Translations under genes and position numbers: made by a program
Source of the DNA: Castanea sativa
Taxonomy: Eukaryota > Streptophyta > Magnoliopsida > Fagales > Fagaceae
Assembly: GCF_040712315.1 (NCBI RefSeq)
Contig: NC_134013.1
Span: 39,558,501-39,622,500, forward strand
DNA length: 64,000 nucleotides
Direction of reading: 5' to 3'
Notes under the pieces: generated by a model
The model's database searches: none
Seen by the model: only the letters and a program-made list of their open reading frames with translations
What the model was told of the DNA's origin: nothing
Shown: piece after piece, positions 12,113 through 23,788 of the stretch
Position numbering within the stretch: position 1 is the stretch's first letter
How the letters are laid out: each line of letters opens with the position of its first letter

Positions 12113-15100
12113 CGGTCCAAAAGGGTAGTGGAACGTTTTGCTTAACGTGGCTACAACTTTGCCTGGATGATCACGAATCACTATTCCCACGCCTGAGGCT
12201 TGTTGTTGCTGAAACACGGCTCCATCAGAATTGATTTTGTACCAAGGAGGATTCAGATTGATTCACATGTTCGCTTCTTTTTCAACTGGCTTTGAAGGTT
12301 GAAAGTTGGCGACCTAGAATTCTTCAATCAACATTCTTGCTTTGTGGATAATCATGGCTGTAGATTGGCATGGCTTATCATGTCTGACTTTGTTCCAGTT
12401 AAACCATATACTCCAACCTATGATTATAACTAACACTAGCACTTCATTGCCTATATGTTACACAAATTTGAGGTACCAAAGGAGATTAATGAACTTGGGA
12501 AATGGACACCTTGCATGTCCAGTGGGAGACCAGAGAAAGTCCAAACCTCCTGAGCTTTGGGCAAAACTAGAATAAATGGCCACTTCTTTCAGTCTCCAAA
12601 CCATAAGCCTTGCAAGCCGGATCGTCAAGAATTTTCTGATGATAGTGGTTAGCCTTAGTGGGGAGTATATTACGACAGGCCCGCCATGCAAAGTTTATAA
12701 CCTTATTCGGCACATTGAGACCCTACCAAGATTTCCAAAATTTTCTACAATTTTGCCCATTTGAACCTTCAGGACTAGGATTGGATATGGATGAAAGTGC
12801 CACCTTATAGGCACTGCTCACTGTGAAGTGACCCTTAGATGTGTATGCCCAAATTAAGCAATCCGTGGGACATCTAGAACTCAAGGGAATGCCTAAAACT
12901 ATATTAGCATCATCAAGGGAGAAAGCTTGTTTGATCACATTTGCTTGCCAAGTATTAAATGAAGGTTTAATTGTTGAACTAGCCTTGGCATCAATAGGTA
13001 ATCCAATCAATGGTAAGGCCAATCTGAATCTAGATGGTGTTGGCAACCATTTATTAAACCACAGCCCAATAGATTCTCCATTCCCTACCTGCCATGCATC
13101 TACAATCCTTTTGCACAATTGATTAGGCTGACATAATGCCCCTCCAAGTGTAGGAAGGATGATGACCCAATTCAGCGGAAATAAATTTTCCATTTTTTAA
13201 GTACCGAGCTTTAAATACTCTATGAACAAAAGTATTAGTGCAATTCTGTAATCTTCAACCCTGTTTTGCCAGTAGCGCAAGATTGAAAGCCTTTAAATCT
13301 CAAAAACCCAACCCTCTTTCGTCTTTTGGAAGACACATTTTGTCCAAACTTAACCAAGCCATTTTAATTCTTTCATGCGCTTGTCCCCACCAGAAATTTT
13401 GAACCATTGATGTAATTTCATCACACAACGCGTTTGGGAGCTTGAACACGCTCATAGTATAGGTAGGTACTGCTTCAGCCCTAGTCTTGATTAATATTTC
13501 TTTTCTAGTGTGAGAAAGCAATTTTTCATTCCTCTCTGATAGCTTATTATCCCTTTCAATAAGTTGCTAGAAAGTGTTACATTTATTTTTTTTTCAACCA
13601 GTGATGGAAGACCAAGATACTTTTTATATTGTTGAATGACCTCAGCACCAAAACGAGTATTGATTTCATGCTAGATATTTGGAGATGTATTTCTACTAAA
13701 AAATAGCAAAGTTTTATCTCTATTTAGATGTTGCCCCAATGCTTGCTCATAAGTTTCTAGAATCTTCTCTAAATTAAAACAATCCTTTGTAGTAGCTCGA
13801 CAGAAAATGATGCTATCATCAGTGAAAAATAGGTGAGAAATTTTCGAAGCACCTCTACAAGCTGACATTCCCCTAAGAATTCCCTAGTCTATTGATGATT
13901 TGAGTAGAGCTGATAAGCCTTCAGCACACAACAAGAACAAATATGGAGAGAGTGGGTCTCCTTGACGCAACCCCCTAGAAGGGATGATATTGCCACATGG
14001 TTTCCCATTAATTAGAATAGAATAAGACATTGTGCGAACACATCTCATCATTATAGTCACCCACTTCGCATTGAACCCCATCTTCTGCATAATTTTTTCT
14101 AGGCATTCTCATTCCGCCCAGTCATAAGCCTTGCTTATATCCAACTTCAAAGCCATTTCACCTATCTTTCCACTCTTTTTTGGCTAATATAATGCATTGT
14201 TTCAAAAGCCACCAACACATTATTAGTGATAAGCTGATTAGACATAAAAGCTGATTCTCACTAATAATTTGAGGAAATAAATGCTTAAGTCTATTAGCCA
14301 AAACCTTAGAGGCAAGTCTAGAAACAACATTGCTAAGGCTAATGGGTCTAAATTTAGTAATTTTGGTCAAGTTCTTTACTTTAGGAACAAACACAATGTG
14401 TGTTTTATTAAAATTAGGAGGAAGTACACCATGAATAAGAAAATCAAGTACAGTTTGAACTACACAATTACCAACTAAGGACCAATAGTGTTGATAGAAA
14501 AGGGGAGGCATACTATCTGGACCTGGTACTTTTTTTTTATGCATTTTTTTTTAAGTGTTGAACACCTCATCTACTAAAAAATCACATTCCAATTCCACGT
14601 TCATATTCTCTATGACCTTAGGTTGAATAACCTCCACAATTGTTGTAGCATCTGATGGCCCATTAGATTGAAAAATAGTGGAAAAGTAATCAATAATAAT
14701 ATGTTCCATGGCTCTTTCATCCTCCTGCCAATTTTTAGCATCATCAAATAATCCCCAAATTGTATTTCTCTATTTATAGCTCAAAGCTTTTGTATGGAAA
14801 AATCTAGTATTTTGATCCCCCCCCAACTAACCATAGGTTCTTAGATCGTTGATTCCACGTTGTGCTTTCAGCATCCAACCAAGTTTTTAGTGCCTTTCTA
14901 GTCTTCATTATCTCCACCTCATAACTCCTAGTACCACTTTGTCTTTCCAGCCATTGAAGCCTTTTTTCTAGACCTGTAATTTTTCAGCCCACTTGACCAT
15001 ACTCCTTTTTATTCCAGACCTGTAAACTCTCCCTGCAACTATTGATGCCATTTGAGAACATAGAACCACCTATATTAGGGATACCATCCTGCCAAGCCTC

Positions 15101-15229
15101 TTGAACTACTTCATCACATCCTAGATCTCTTAACCACATTGCTTCAAATCTGAAAAGCTTCTTCCTTGCCCAATTATTTATCCTAGAACTTTTTGCCAAC
15201 CTCAGAGCCAAAAGAGAGTGGTTAGTAGT
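12113..15229 (-). pseudogene. LINE reverse transcriptase with zinc region and first half of RNase H
   Basis: Read from 15229 downward, the order is: FRFEAMWLRD (15150); RT fingers with KKKVPGPDSMPPLFY and FRPISLSNV (14540-14270); GLRQGDPLSPYLFLL (about 13960); the catalytic strand HLFFTDDSIIF (about 13825), with FTDD where FADD is usual; then SVFKLP and NFWWG (13450-13380). The WLP and VSSAYK zinc-region landmarks follow (13100-12820). RNase H starts at 12330 with INSDGAVFQQ and GVGIVIRD and breaks off at FGP next to the Copia insertion. At least five frame changes and several stops separate these pieces. The domain order identifies the LINE without doubt, but the copy cannot be active. Confidence 0.88.
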
Positions 15230-15278
15230 GGATTGTCCACAACTTTTTTACAAAACTTTCACAAAAAATTATAGGTGG

Positions 15279-16939
15279 TGTGGACACAAGGGGTTTTGGA
15301 GTTGCCACCTAGTTTTTGCAATGATCTAGGAACCATATATATAGCATCCCTTTGAGGAAGGATCTTTTGATCTTACTACCGGAGTATGGGTTTGGAGTTT
15401 AGGTACACTCTTGGGAAGGTGTTAAGCATCCAAGATCGCCCAGCCCTAAGGTTGGCCTTTTATCATTGTGTCTTATACCTTAGCCCTATTAAAAACTAAC
15501 CCAACACTTATATTCTAGTCTCACACACATGCTAACGTGCATCTAACATATAACATGGCATCTTTTATCTCAAATCACATACATATCTATCCTAAAGCAA
15601 AAGAGAGCCACACACACAAGAAACCCTAACATTCATCTAACATTTGAAAACCCTATCATACATCTTAAAACAAGGTAGTAACTTGATCATGGCAGCAAGG
15701 CGTTTACATATTACAAACCTTAATCATACATCTAAGCATAGTCCATCATATCCACAAATTAAAACCATAACACAAATGCATGAACATTTTTTGATGCATT
15801 ACTTACCCTTTACTTACCTTGCAGCAACATAGTACCTATGACATTAGTGCATGGACATGTGAATGAATGGCATGGTATTAAGATAAAAAAACGCGGAGAT
15901 AAACCCTAATCTAGCATACACTGACAAACAAACATGTGAACAAAGAAAAATCAAATCCAAAGCATATAAAAAGGTTAAAACAGAGGGATGTTAGGTAAAA
16001 CAAATAAAGCAAAGGACATAGGAAAATCAAATTTAGGATTTCTGGGCATGAGTATGAGTGCGCATACATAGGCCTACGTACGCAGGCTAGATATATGAGT
16101 ACACATACATCGAGCCTGCGTGCACATACAAAAGTATGCGCACGCAGACATGCCTGAACCTTAACCCAGAAACAGATAAACAGAGTAGAAATGAAAACCC
16201 TAATGCTAACAGCCAAACATGCTTAAAGTATACAAGAAAAAATAAACCTACTCTAAACAAACAGGTTATAACACAAAAAAATTAAGGAAAACAGATTAAA
16301 AAATAACAAAAAGACTAAAAAGAGAAGAGAAAGGTTGAAGCTTGATACCTCAAAAAGGAGTTCCCAAGCTTTGATTTTGATCGTTCCCCTCAATCAAATC
16401 TATCACAATTCAATAAAATAGTGATTAGCAACGTTAAACTAAAAGGATTAGGGCTATAAAATGGTCATGATCAAATAAAAATGACTTGAGAATGTTTTGT
16501 GAAAAACTCCATTTTCCCGTGCGATTTTTGTGTGTTTTGAAAATGTATCATGCAAGGCTTTATATAGTGGAAAGAATGGGGTTTAGAGCGGCTCCTAAAC
16601 GATGTGGGATTCATTCCAAACCTCAGCCATTACTGCAGAGAACTTGTCTTTCTAATGTTTCTGAAACCCTAGCTGCGTATTTAGGAATGTGCTTGCGTAC
16701 ACAAGCTTTGGCCCACGCATGTAGGCCACGGCCCACGTATGCAGGCCGATGGCTACTTTGGTCATTTTATTTCCAACAATAAATTTTTGCTCATATAAAA
16801 GGTTATATTTTCTATTTTAACACTTCTCAAGTCAATTTAATATCTGACTAGGCTCTATACTAGCCTTGGGTTTTAGATTTTGAGCATCATTGGGGAACGG
16901 AGGCCCCAGTTGTAAGGAGTACAAAATGCGGTGTCTATA
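15279..16939 (-). mobile_element. Solo LTR, 1661 bp, with TSD GGTGG
   Basis: On the plus strand it starts TGTGGACAC and ends GTGTCTATA. The last TA is best explained as a mutated CA, giving TGTAGACAC-like termini. GGTGG flanks both sides (15274-15278 and 16940-16944). Only one LTR is present and no internal region, the usual result of LTR-LTR recombination. The ends resemble the TGTAGACAC LTR family at 33012-40877, suggesting a related Gypsy lineage. The interior has no credible protein. Confidence 0.82.
16559..16568 (-). promoter_or_regulatory. TATA box of the solo LTR
   Basis: Minus-strand CTATATAAAG in the early part of the LTR, a position expected for the U3 promoter. Confidence 0.5.
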
Positions 16940-17860
16940 GGTGGTAAGATATAATTAGTTCTAATTTGAACCTCCCACTGAAAATATTTTTTATTTACTG
17001 AAAATACTTTTTATTCACTAATAGCAACCTACTACCTAAAATTTGTTGCAAAAGTGTTGTGAAAATATTGCAAACATTGCATTTCTAAAAAAAAAAAAAA
17101 AATTACAGCTTTGTTTGCTTATAAGCAAATTTGTTTATATTAGTCAGTATACCCTAAGAGACAAACTTATTTTTTCAAGATGGGATACCTAACACCTTCC
17201 TACCCCATAACTTCGCTCTCAAACCTAATTTCTAGAGATGTAATTAGGCATTTTCCATGTAATACTCTTTTACCTTCTATAAATTTTAATTAGAAAATTA
17301 AGTCTTATAAATTTCTTTTTTATAGATTGCTCATACATCCAAAGTATCCTAATTTGCAAACATTGACTTCCATGCCAGACTTGTCACCAAAGATGTGGAG
17401 GTGAAGGTGGGTGGCATTGTTGCCGGTGGGTGGTCTTCATGTCTAGCTTGGGCGAAAGATGTGGGGTTGCTGGTCAGGTGAGGGCTGTGTGTGAGAGATT
17501 GTAAAATGTAAATTATTTTACAAAAATTTCAAAGCATAAAACATTTACTTCTTCTTACCTTGATTTTACACTTTGACCAGAAAATATTTTATAGTTGACC
17601 AGATTTTACAACAAAACAAACATGGTAAAATGCATAAAATATTTTACTTGAAACAAACGGAATGGTAGTGTTTTTTTTTTTTTTAAAGTTTTTTTTAATA
17701 AAAAAAGTTTTATACAATTTTCCTAGAAATTAATCAAGTGAGTATTCCATCTATGTTAGTGCAATCGCAGCAAACTTGCCAGAGGTCAAAATAGCGTATG
17801 TTTTGCTTTAAAACCTAAAAGAATTATGCATCAAACTCATTAAAATATCCCAAAAAAGTA

Positions 17861-17906
17861 GCAATGAATAGTACCACGCCACTAGTAGCGTGGTACTGTT
17901 CATTGC
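17861..17906. other. Near-perfect hairpin, 19-nt arms and 8-nt loop
   Basis: The left arm GCAATGAATAGTACCACGC pairs with the right arm at 17888-17906. The single non-Watson-Crick position would be a U-G wobble in RNA. The loop is CACTAGTA. No gene lies close by, and a terminator or siRNA role is not shown. Confidence 0.75.
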
Positions 17907-17979
17907 CAAACTAATTTACTATCATTTTATATTTGGTTTTCTCTCTCCTTGATAGACTTGCTGTCCCATTTACACCTTT

Positions 17980-17981
<2 letters not shown>

Positions 17982-18021
<40 letters not shown>
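17982..18021. repeat. (CT)n microsatellite
   Basis: About 20 CT units. The open frame through it (Ser-Leu repeats) is an artefact. Confidence 0.9.
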
Positions 18022-18022
<1 letters not shown>

Positions 18023-18647
18023 AAATCAGATCGCCACGGCAGAGATCAAAGATCTCTCTCTTTCTCTCTTGACGTTGGCCATGGCGGAGCTGGTGGTGGA
18101 AGCCAACTTGGGTTGTTGTTTGTGAAGGATTTGTTCTGATTTTTTTTCCCCCTATTATTTTATGGGAAAAAACCCTATGTTAAGACTATGTTTATTGTTG
18201 TGGATTTGCATGATAAAGATCAAGTATGAGATTACAGAGGAGCTCTATGTAGGTCATCTTCGACCATAAATCTAGTGGTTAACCCATGGATTGTTGTATG
18301 GTATATCCAACAACAATGAAACTTGATCCGAACATTAAAATGGGTTTGTGTGTGTGTGTGTGGGTTTAGGAATCTAGGGTTGTGTTTGTGTTAAGAACTC
18401 GGTGGTTCCTAATAGGGATGGATATGGATTATAGGGAAATTGATGAGAATTGTAGGGAAATTGACTTAATTCGAGGTAATTACCTTCCATAGAAAATATT
18501 GAGAGAGAGAGAGAGGAAATGCACTAAGAAATGTGTTAGTTTATTCTTCAATGATGGAAATGTAATTACAAGTAGGTATTTATAGAACCATAAAACTATT
18601 CAATTGTCCCCAAAGGCCTTATCCTAATGGATCTATTATTCCTCATG

Positions 18648-20042
18648 TGTTAGGATGTGTGCCCTTAAATCCTATTGTATGATGCTGTGTATGACATTAT
18701 GTATGACTTAATGTTGTGATTAATAAAGTTTTTTTTTTTTTATTATCTATAAATAATGGTAACATGAATATTGAGACATTATCATATAGCCCATTAGATG
18801 CATAGTATGTGATTTAGTCACAGAAAATATAAATCATAAGTTCTTTGCAAACTCAGAATTGTAGTTCGTAGTCGGTGATAAAATTGGTCATTTCATCTAC
18901 GAAGACTATAACATGTCAACTAAGATGATTTGTGTTGATCATGGAAGTGGAGACTTCTAGTTGATGTGTTGATATGTTTTAAGAGTTAAGACATATTGAA
19001 TTGGACCGTTGTGAGATTTATTATTCTCCTAACGATTGTAAAATAAATAATAAATCTCAAGACTTCTATTTATATGGACTCTTAATCTTGAAAGGATAAT
19101 GGACCTGATCATGAAGTGTAGGTTGCTTTGATATATCAGGAGTGAGATCTAAAATCACGATCAAAACCTCAGTATGTTGGGCAGCCAAATTTAGTGTTGA
19201 TGGAACATATATTCTCAAGATGGAATTCATAGTCTCTTAACGGAGATATAAAATATTCTCTTGAGATAAGTTTAATGAGTTTGGTTATTTAAAGTGTTAG
19301 GCCTAACCACTTTAGTAAGAAGTTACTAAAGTATATATTTATGGAATTGGATTTCATAAATATATGATGAATAACATTAAATGATTAAACCGGGTACTCA
19401 AGGAATTAAGATGTAGTAATCTTCAAAGTGGCAATTTACTTTCATGACTTTGTATTACTATGAATATTTTATGAAAGGGTTGTATGTACAATAAAGTCTT
19501 GGGATATAATTTATAAATAATGCCTAGAGTGCAACTATATTTATATAGTGGTATTAAATATAGTTAATGGTAAATTTGGACTTGTTAAGAGTTAACAGAA
19601 AAGCCCAAGGCCCATTGGAGCTAGTGTCTTATTGGTCCTTTTTGGTCCCACTCCAAGCCGCACACTTAAGCCCAATTGGAAAGGCCCAAAAGGCCAACCC
19701 AATTAAATAATCAGTTAGATACAAAGGGAGAAACATACAAAATTTTATTTAAGAGACATTTGTGAAATGGTGTGTATTTGTGAGGAAAAGCCACTCACTA
19801 ATTCTCCCTTGAACTGATTGAGAGACCACACTTCTTGGGCGTTAGTGGAATTGGAGTGAAGGTTAAAAATGTTCTCAAGTGCTTCTGATCTTTGTTTTGA
19901 AATTCACCGCTTCAAGGTACACTATCTTGGTCTTTAATTCTGAAATTTGCATAGTGCATGTTATCAATTGCGAATGAAGTAGATCTGTTAATTTTTCACT
20001 GCGTATGTTTTGTATGAGATACAAACCATGTTTTTTCCAACA
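18648..20042 (+). mobile_element. Solo LTR, 1395 bp, near-identical 5-bp TSD
   Basis: Begins TGTTAGGATG and ends TTTTTTCCAACA, giving TGTT...AACA termini. Flanks are TCATG on the left and CCATG on the right, a 5-bp target duplication with one change. No internal region or second LTR is present. The surrounding DNA resembles another, older LTR. Strand is assigned from the TG...CA reading and is uncertain. Confidence 0.7.
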
Positions 20043-20540
20043 CCATGTGCATTAATAATTTCAACATGTGTAAAATGTGATTAACATCCTTGGAATTGTA
20101 ACCAACTAACCAACTAACTATATGCTTATAGCATTCCTAACAGTTTGGACGCTGGTTTATTCTGGGTTTCCGTAAAAAGTGTTATTTTAGGTTTAGGTAA
20201 TTTATTTCCTTATTTTTAGGTGCTTTTTAATACTTTTTAGGCCAAATTTGGTTCATGTTATGGTTAGGTATTAATTAGGAGTTATTTTAGAATATGTTTT
20301 CTTGTTTGTCAAGTTTTATGGAGCCCTTAAATAGGCCCTTAATGTGTACACGTTTTAAAAAAAAAAAAAAATTATTCAATCAATAAAATTCAGACTTTTG
20401 TCTTTCTATTTTTTGGTGGGTTCCAGACCCTTTTTCTTTGTAAATTCAAGCTTATGTTTAGAAGCAAACATTTTTTTTGTTTCTCATTTTTTAGAAGTCG
20501 ATATTTTCTGCTTCTTGATGCTTCCGCATCTCGCATTAGT

Positions 20541-20553
20541 TGGTATCAGAGCC
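20541..20553 (+). other. Primer binding site, tRNA-Met type
   Basis: TGGTATCAGAGCC, a perfect match to the common plant initiator tRNA-Met primer site, 5 bases after the left LTR. Confidence 0.88.
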
Positions 20554-20639
20554 TTGATTTATCCTAATCCAACGGCTGATGTATAAGACGGTAGCAATTT
20601 CAGTGACAGAAAACTTAGCAAGTGTTACGTGACATATAG

Positions 20640-21600
20640 CTAGCATTCACAAATATCTTTGCTAGGATGATGTTGTTGGAGCATGGAAACAATAGAGATA
20701 ACTGTCGCGGAGACATAACTCATGGACAAAATTCATATAGGCCTTGTAAGAGAATTGAAAGTTTTAATGGTTATTTTTATAAAGTAGATTTTCTTGATTG
20801 GTTACTTGATCTAGATGATTGATTTGACCATGAGAATTTTTGTGTTGAGAAAAAGTTAAACTTGCTTTGTATAAACTTAGAGAGTATGCCTTATGTTGGT
20901 GGAAATGAATATAGATTGATAGAATTTGACAAGGTAAAGACAAAATTCATTCATGGCCAAGGATGAAAAAGATGCATGGTATCAAATTGTATCCTTTGGA
21001 TTGTGATGAATTTCTGTCATTTACAAAAAAAGATTATTTTTGGCCAAGAAGTTCACACTCAAATTATTTTTTGAGAACCATATATTCTACCATTAAGAGA
21101 AGAATTGTATGTTGAACAACATATTTTTCTTGAAGAAAATATAGAGATTTCAGAGAAAATTAATGAAGATATTGTTATAGAAGAAGAATCTAAAATTAAG
21201 ATTGTGGAGGAGATTAATGAGGACCCTATTATAGAGAAAGATCTTGAAGTCGAGGTAGTACAGACCATTTAAGAAGAAATTATAGAGGAAGTTGTCAACG
21301 TTCTCAATGAAGTCAAGGTAGTACAAACCATTTAAGAAGAAATTATAGAGGAAACATTGAAACAAAGTTTATTGATTTTATTGGGGTGGAAATTTTTGAT
21401 TTGATTTTTGACTCTTATTTGGTGAATATTGTCAATTGCATGAAGATCAAGGGACAAGAAGTTCAAGTTGCTCAATTGATGACTTTCAAGTTTGGCAAGA
21501 AGACAAGGAAGATAAAGTATTCAAAATATTTTTTCTCTTGACATGGAAGATTTCAGATTTCAAAGATGAACTCAAAGATGAGTTTGTTTCAAGTGGAGAG
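20640..21600 (+). pseudogene. Degenerate gag-like region
   Basis: Broken frames read YRPCKRIESFNGYF, VDFLDWLLDLDD and DHENFCVEKKLNL near 20740-20870, then fragments resembling WPRMKKMHG near 20960. This order is that of the gag N-terminal region in some plant Gypsy-type elements. Further on lies an acidic Glu/Ile-rich tail with a 58-bp duplication (about 21250-21305 and 21308-21355). Stops and frameshifts are frequent and no protease or RT follows. Confidence 0.55.
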
Positions 21601-21603
21601 GTC

Positions 21604-22036
21604 TGATGTAGGGCATAATCTACAACTTAATTTTTGTAATTATTTACTATTGGTATTTTTATGTAAAATATGTTATTTTAGTTTTAGGTGATTTATTTCC
21701 TTGTTTTTAGGTGTTTTTAATATTTTTTTAGGTCAAATTTGGTTCTTGTTATGGTTAGGTATTAATTAAGAGTTATTTTAGAATATATTTTATTGTCTGT
21801 CAAGTTTTACAGAGCTCTTAAATAAGCCCTTAAGTCTGTACACGTTTGTTAACAATTATTCAATCAATAAAATTCAGACTTTTGTCTTTCTATTCTCTGG
21901 CGGATTTTAGACCCTTTCTCATCGTGGATTCAAGGAACCCTCATGTATTCAAGGTTATTTTTAGAAGGAAACATGTTTTGTTTCTCGTTTTCTAGAAATA
22001 GACGTATTTTGCTTCTTGATGCTTCCACATCCCACA
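21604..22036 (+). repeat. Right LTR of the gag-only element
   Basis: 433 bp, TGATGTAGGG to CCCACA, similar to 20165-20535 through most of its length. Confidence 0.7.
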
Positions 22037-22816
22037 TCACGTTGGATTATGGCTTGAACAAGAATATGGATATGTGTTTGATGGATGTCCTAAGAAAAAA
22101 AACAGTAGTGATGGACGCAACGGCTTTGAAAGGGAAATTTGGTTCGGTTTGCTCTATGCTGTTACTTAAGGTATAGGCGCTTCTCTGTGAAGAAGGTGTT
22201 TGGACGGGTAGAAATAAAAAATATATTTATTGATTTTTGGAGAGAGAAAAAATTAGTATTTAAATATAATAGAGAAATAAATCTTGAGGCTGATTTAGGT
22301 GTATGTTTATTAAAGTACTAAAAATAGATTTTTTTGGGTTAGTTTAGCTAAAATTGTGCCTGATGTGAATACTCTTAATTCCTTAACTTAGGGTCCTTAG
22401 ATTAGGGGGGAATTACACTAACAGTTGAATCTCCTCCTTAAGATTTATTACCTTAAAGCAATGGCGGGGGCTTCATGCTCAAACCACATAGGAGTAATTT
22501 AGTTTATTTTGCACCCAATGGAAACTTTAGATAAGTTTGTCTCTAAAACGTTAAACGTAATACTATTAAACTATTAGTTTGCCTCCAAAAGATGAGTGTA
22601 ATCTCACCCTCCTAAAAAGAGATAAATATTGTTTTCTTTTTCTCTCTTTTTTTTTTTTTCTTTTTTTCCTTTTTGAAGTCAAGAGATAAATACTGCTAAT
22701 AGTATTTCACAATATGTAATTTACTTTCTTATCATTTGACCAACTTTTTTTTGATAATAATAATTTTTTTTTTGGAAACAAACACACACATAAAAGAGAG
22801 GGAAAATGGTTCTAAC
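22037..22816. other. Intergenic, no recognised gene
   Basis: An open frame at 21943-22176 starts inside the LTR and has no family resemblance. The rest is AT-rich, with T-rich runs near 22650 and 22760. Confidence 0.5.
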
Positions 22817-23271
22817 TAGCACTAATATAGGGTCGGATCGAGTCGATTTCACTATCACCCGCAACCCGACCCAATAACAATCGGGTTTATCAGGGGGAAA
22901 CCAACCCAACCCAAAAAGTATGGGTCTCTAGTCGGGTTGGGTTAAGTGGTTGGGTATTGGGTCAGATCTATCTTTCTTTCTTTTTTTCCTTTTTTTTTTT
23001 TTTTTCAAATTGTGTGAAGGTGAAAGCTTGAAAGGCATTGAAATAGCCACCACTTTAATGAACTATTAATGGGAAAAAATTACTTACTCTATTACTCAAA
23101 CTTTGCCATTTAAAAGTTGTCATGGTTTTATTTTTTATTTTGGGTAAACTACGTATTTGGTCCCTATTCTTTACATTATATTTCAATTTGGTCCCTAACT
23201 TTTCAAATGTGTCAATTTGGTCCCTAACGTTTCAATGCTGTTATCTCTAGGATGAAAATTACTGACATGAC

Positions 23272-23788
23272 CAAGGTTGTTAAAATCGGGATCCTATGTA
23301 GGATCGTGGGAGGTAGGTAGGATCGTAGATCGAATCGTGGATCGTAAGATTCTACATTATTTGAGAAAAAAACAAAAAATACACATTGATACGTTAAATA
23401 ATTACATAAATTATACATTCATTGATATAATTATCATACATCACTACATCCATTTATAAGCATCATTTAAAGAGGTTAAAAACCTCAAAATGTGACACTC
23501 TATTGGAATATTTTTTATTTGAGTCCAACTGACACTCTCTCTACATTAGAGTGGAAAAACTTGGTCTATTGGGATTTTATTTTTCATTTAGGTCCAATGA
23601 GCCTTCTATCAAGTTGAGGAAGATTACAAGAAACCAAGGTCATTTAGGATCGTCAAAATCATATGATCTGACCGATCCTGAATGATCGCAAAGATTCTTG
23701 AAAGATTTGGATTGTTTTGGGCAGGTGGGATCGTAAAATCATAAGATCGTAGGATCGTAGGATCGAGATTGAGATTTTGACAACCATG
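23272..23788. mobile_element. hAT-type MITE rich in GGATCGTAG words
   Basis: The 8-bp GACATGAC flanks both sides (23264-23271 and 23789-23796). Termini are CAAGGTTGTTAAAATC and GATTTTGACAACCATG. Subterminal regions repeat GATCGTAG/GATCGTGG many times. 517 bp, non-coding, nested in the MULE-like element. Confidence 0.78.

Larger units (their letters stand above)
6690..15229 (-). mobile_element. LINE (non-LTR) retrotransposon, 5'-truncated, split by a Copia insertion
   Basis: The element runs on the minus strand from about 15229 (5' side) to about 6690 (3' end). Outside the Copia insertion it carries a reverse transcriptase, a zinc-binding RT-associated region and a plant-type RNase H. No apurinic endonuclease part is visible, so the 5' region is lost. 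The two halves join exactly at the CGGTC duplication (7056-7060 and 12113-12117), where the RNase H reading resumes. The frame is broken many times, so the element is dead. Confidence 0.88.
15230..17075. mobile_element. MITE of the TCCACAACA family, split by a solo LTR
   Basis: The left piece 15230-15278 begins near TGTCCACAACTTTTTTACA. The right piece 16940-17075 ends near ATTTGTTGCAAAAGTGTTG. Without the LTR at 15279-16939 the two form an inverted-repeat element of about 180 bp like those at 6137-6400 and 26365-26535. Confidence 0.6.
17076..18647. other. Intergenic, no gene seen
   Basis: Holds a hairpin (17861-17906), a (CT)n run (17982-18021) and AT-rich filler. Around 17500-17660 the words TAAAATGTAAATTATTTTAC and ATAAAATATTTTAC hint at a small inverted-repeat element. 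About 18480-18640 looks like part of a minus-strand LTR (TTTATAGAACC region), cut by the solo LTR that follows. Confidence 0.45.
20150..22036 (+). mobile_element. Non-autonomous gag-only LTR retrotransposon
   Basis: Two related LTR blocks flank a 1.07-kb interior. They share ATTTATTTCCTT, GGTTAGGTATTAATTA and CAATCAATAAAATTCAGAC. The right LTR is complete (21604-22036, TGATGTAGGG to CATCCCACA). The left one ends at 20535 and lacks a recognisable start. A tRNA-Met primer site follows the left LTR and a purine-rich AAGTGGAGAGGTC precedes the right one. There is no pol, so movement would have needed another element's enzymes. Confidence 0.75.

Noticed and set aside
15540..16200. Alternating CGTAC/GTATG words as a regulatory array
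   Set aside because: They are irregular and lie inside the solo LTR; no clear unit or spacing.
17933..18139. Open frame with Leu-Ser repeats
   Set aside because: It runs through a (CT)n tract and has no family resemblance.
20541..20553. tRNA-like match
   Set aside because: Only the short primer-site complement is present; no cloverleaf or promoter boxes, so it is not a tRNA gene.
21059..21365. Minus-strand open frames in the gag-only element
   Set aside because: They are shadows of the acidic, repeated plus-strand gag tail.
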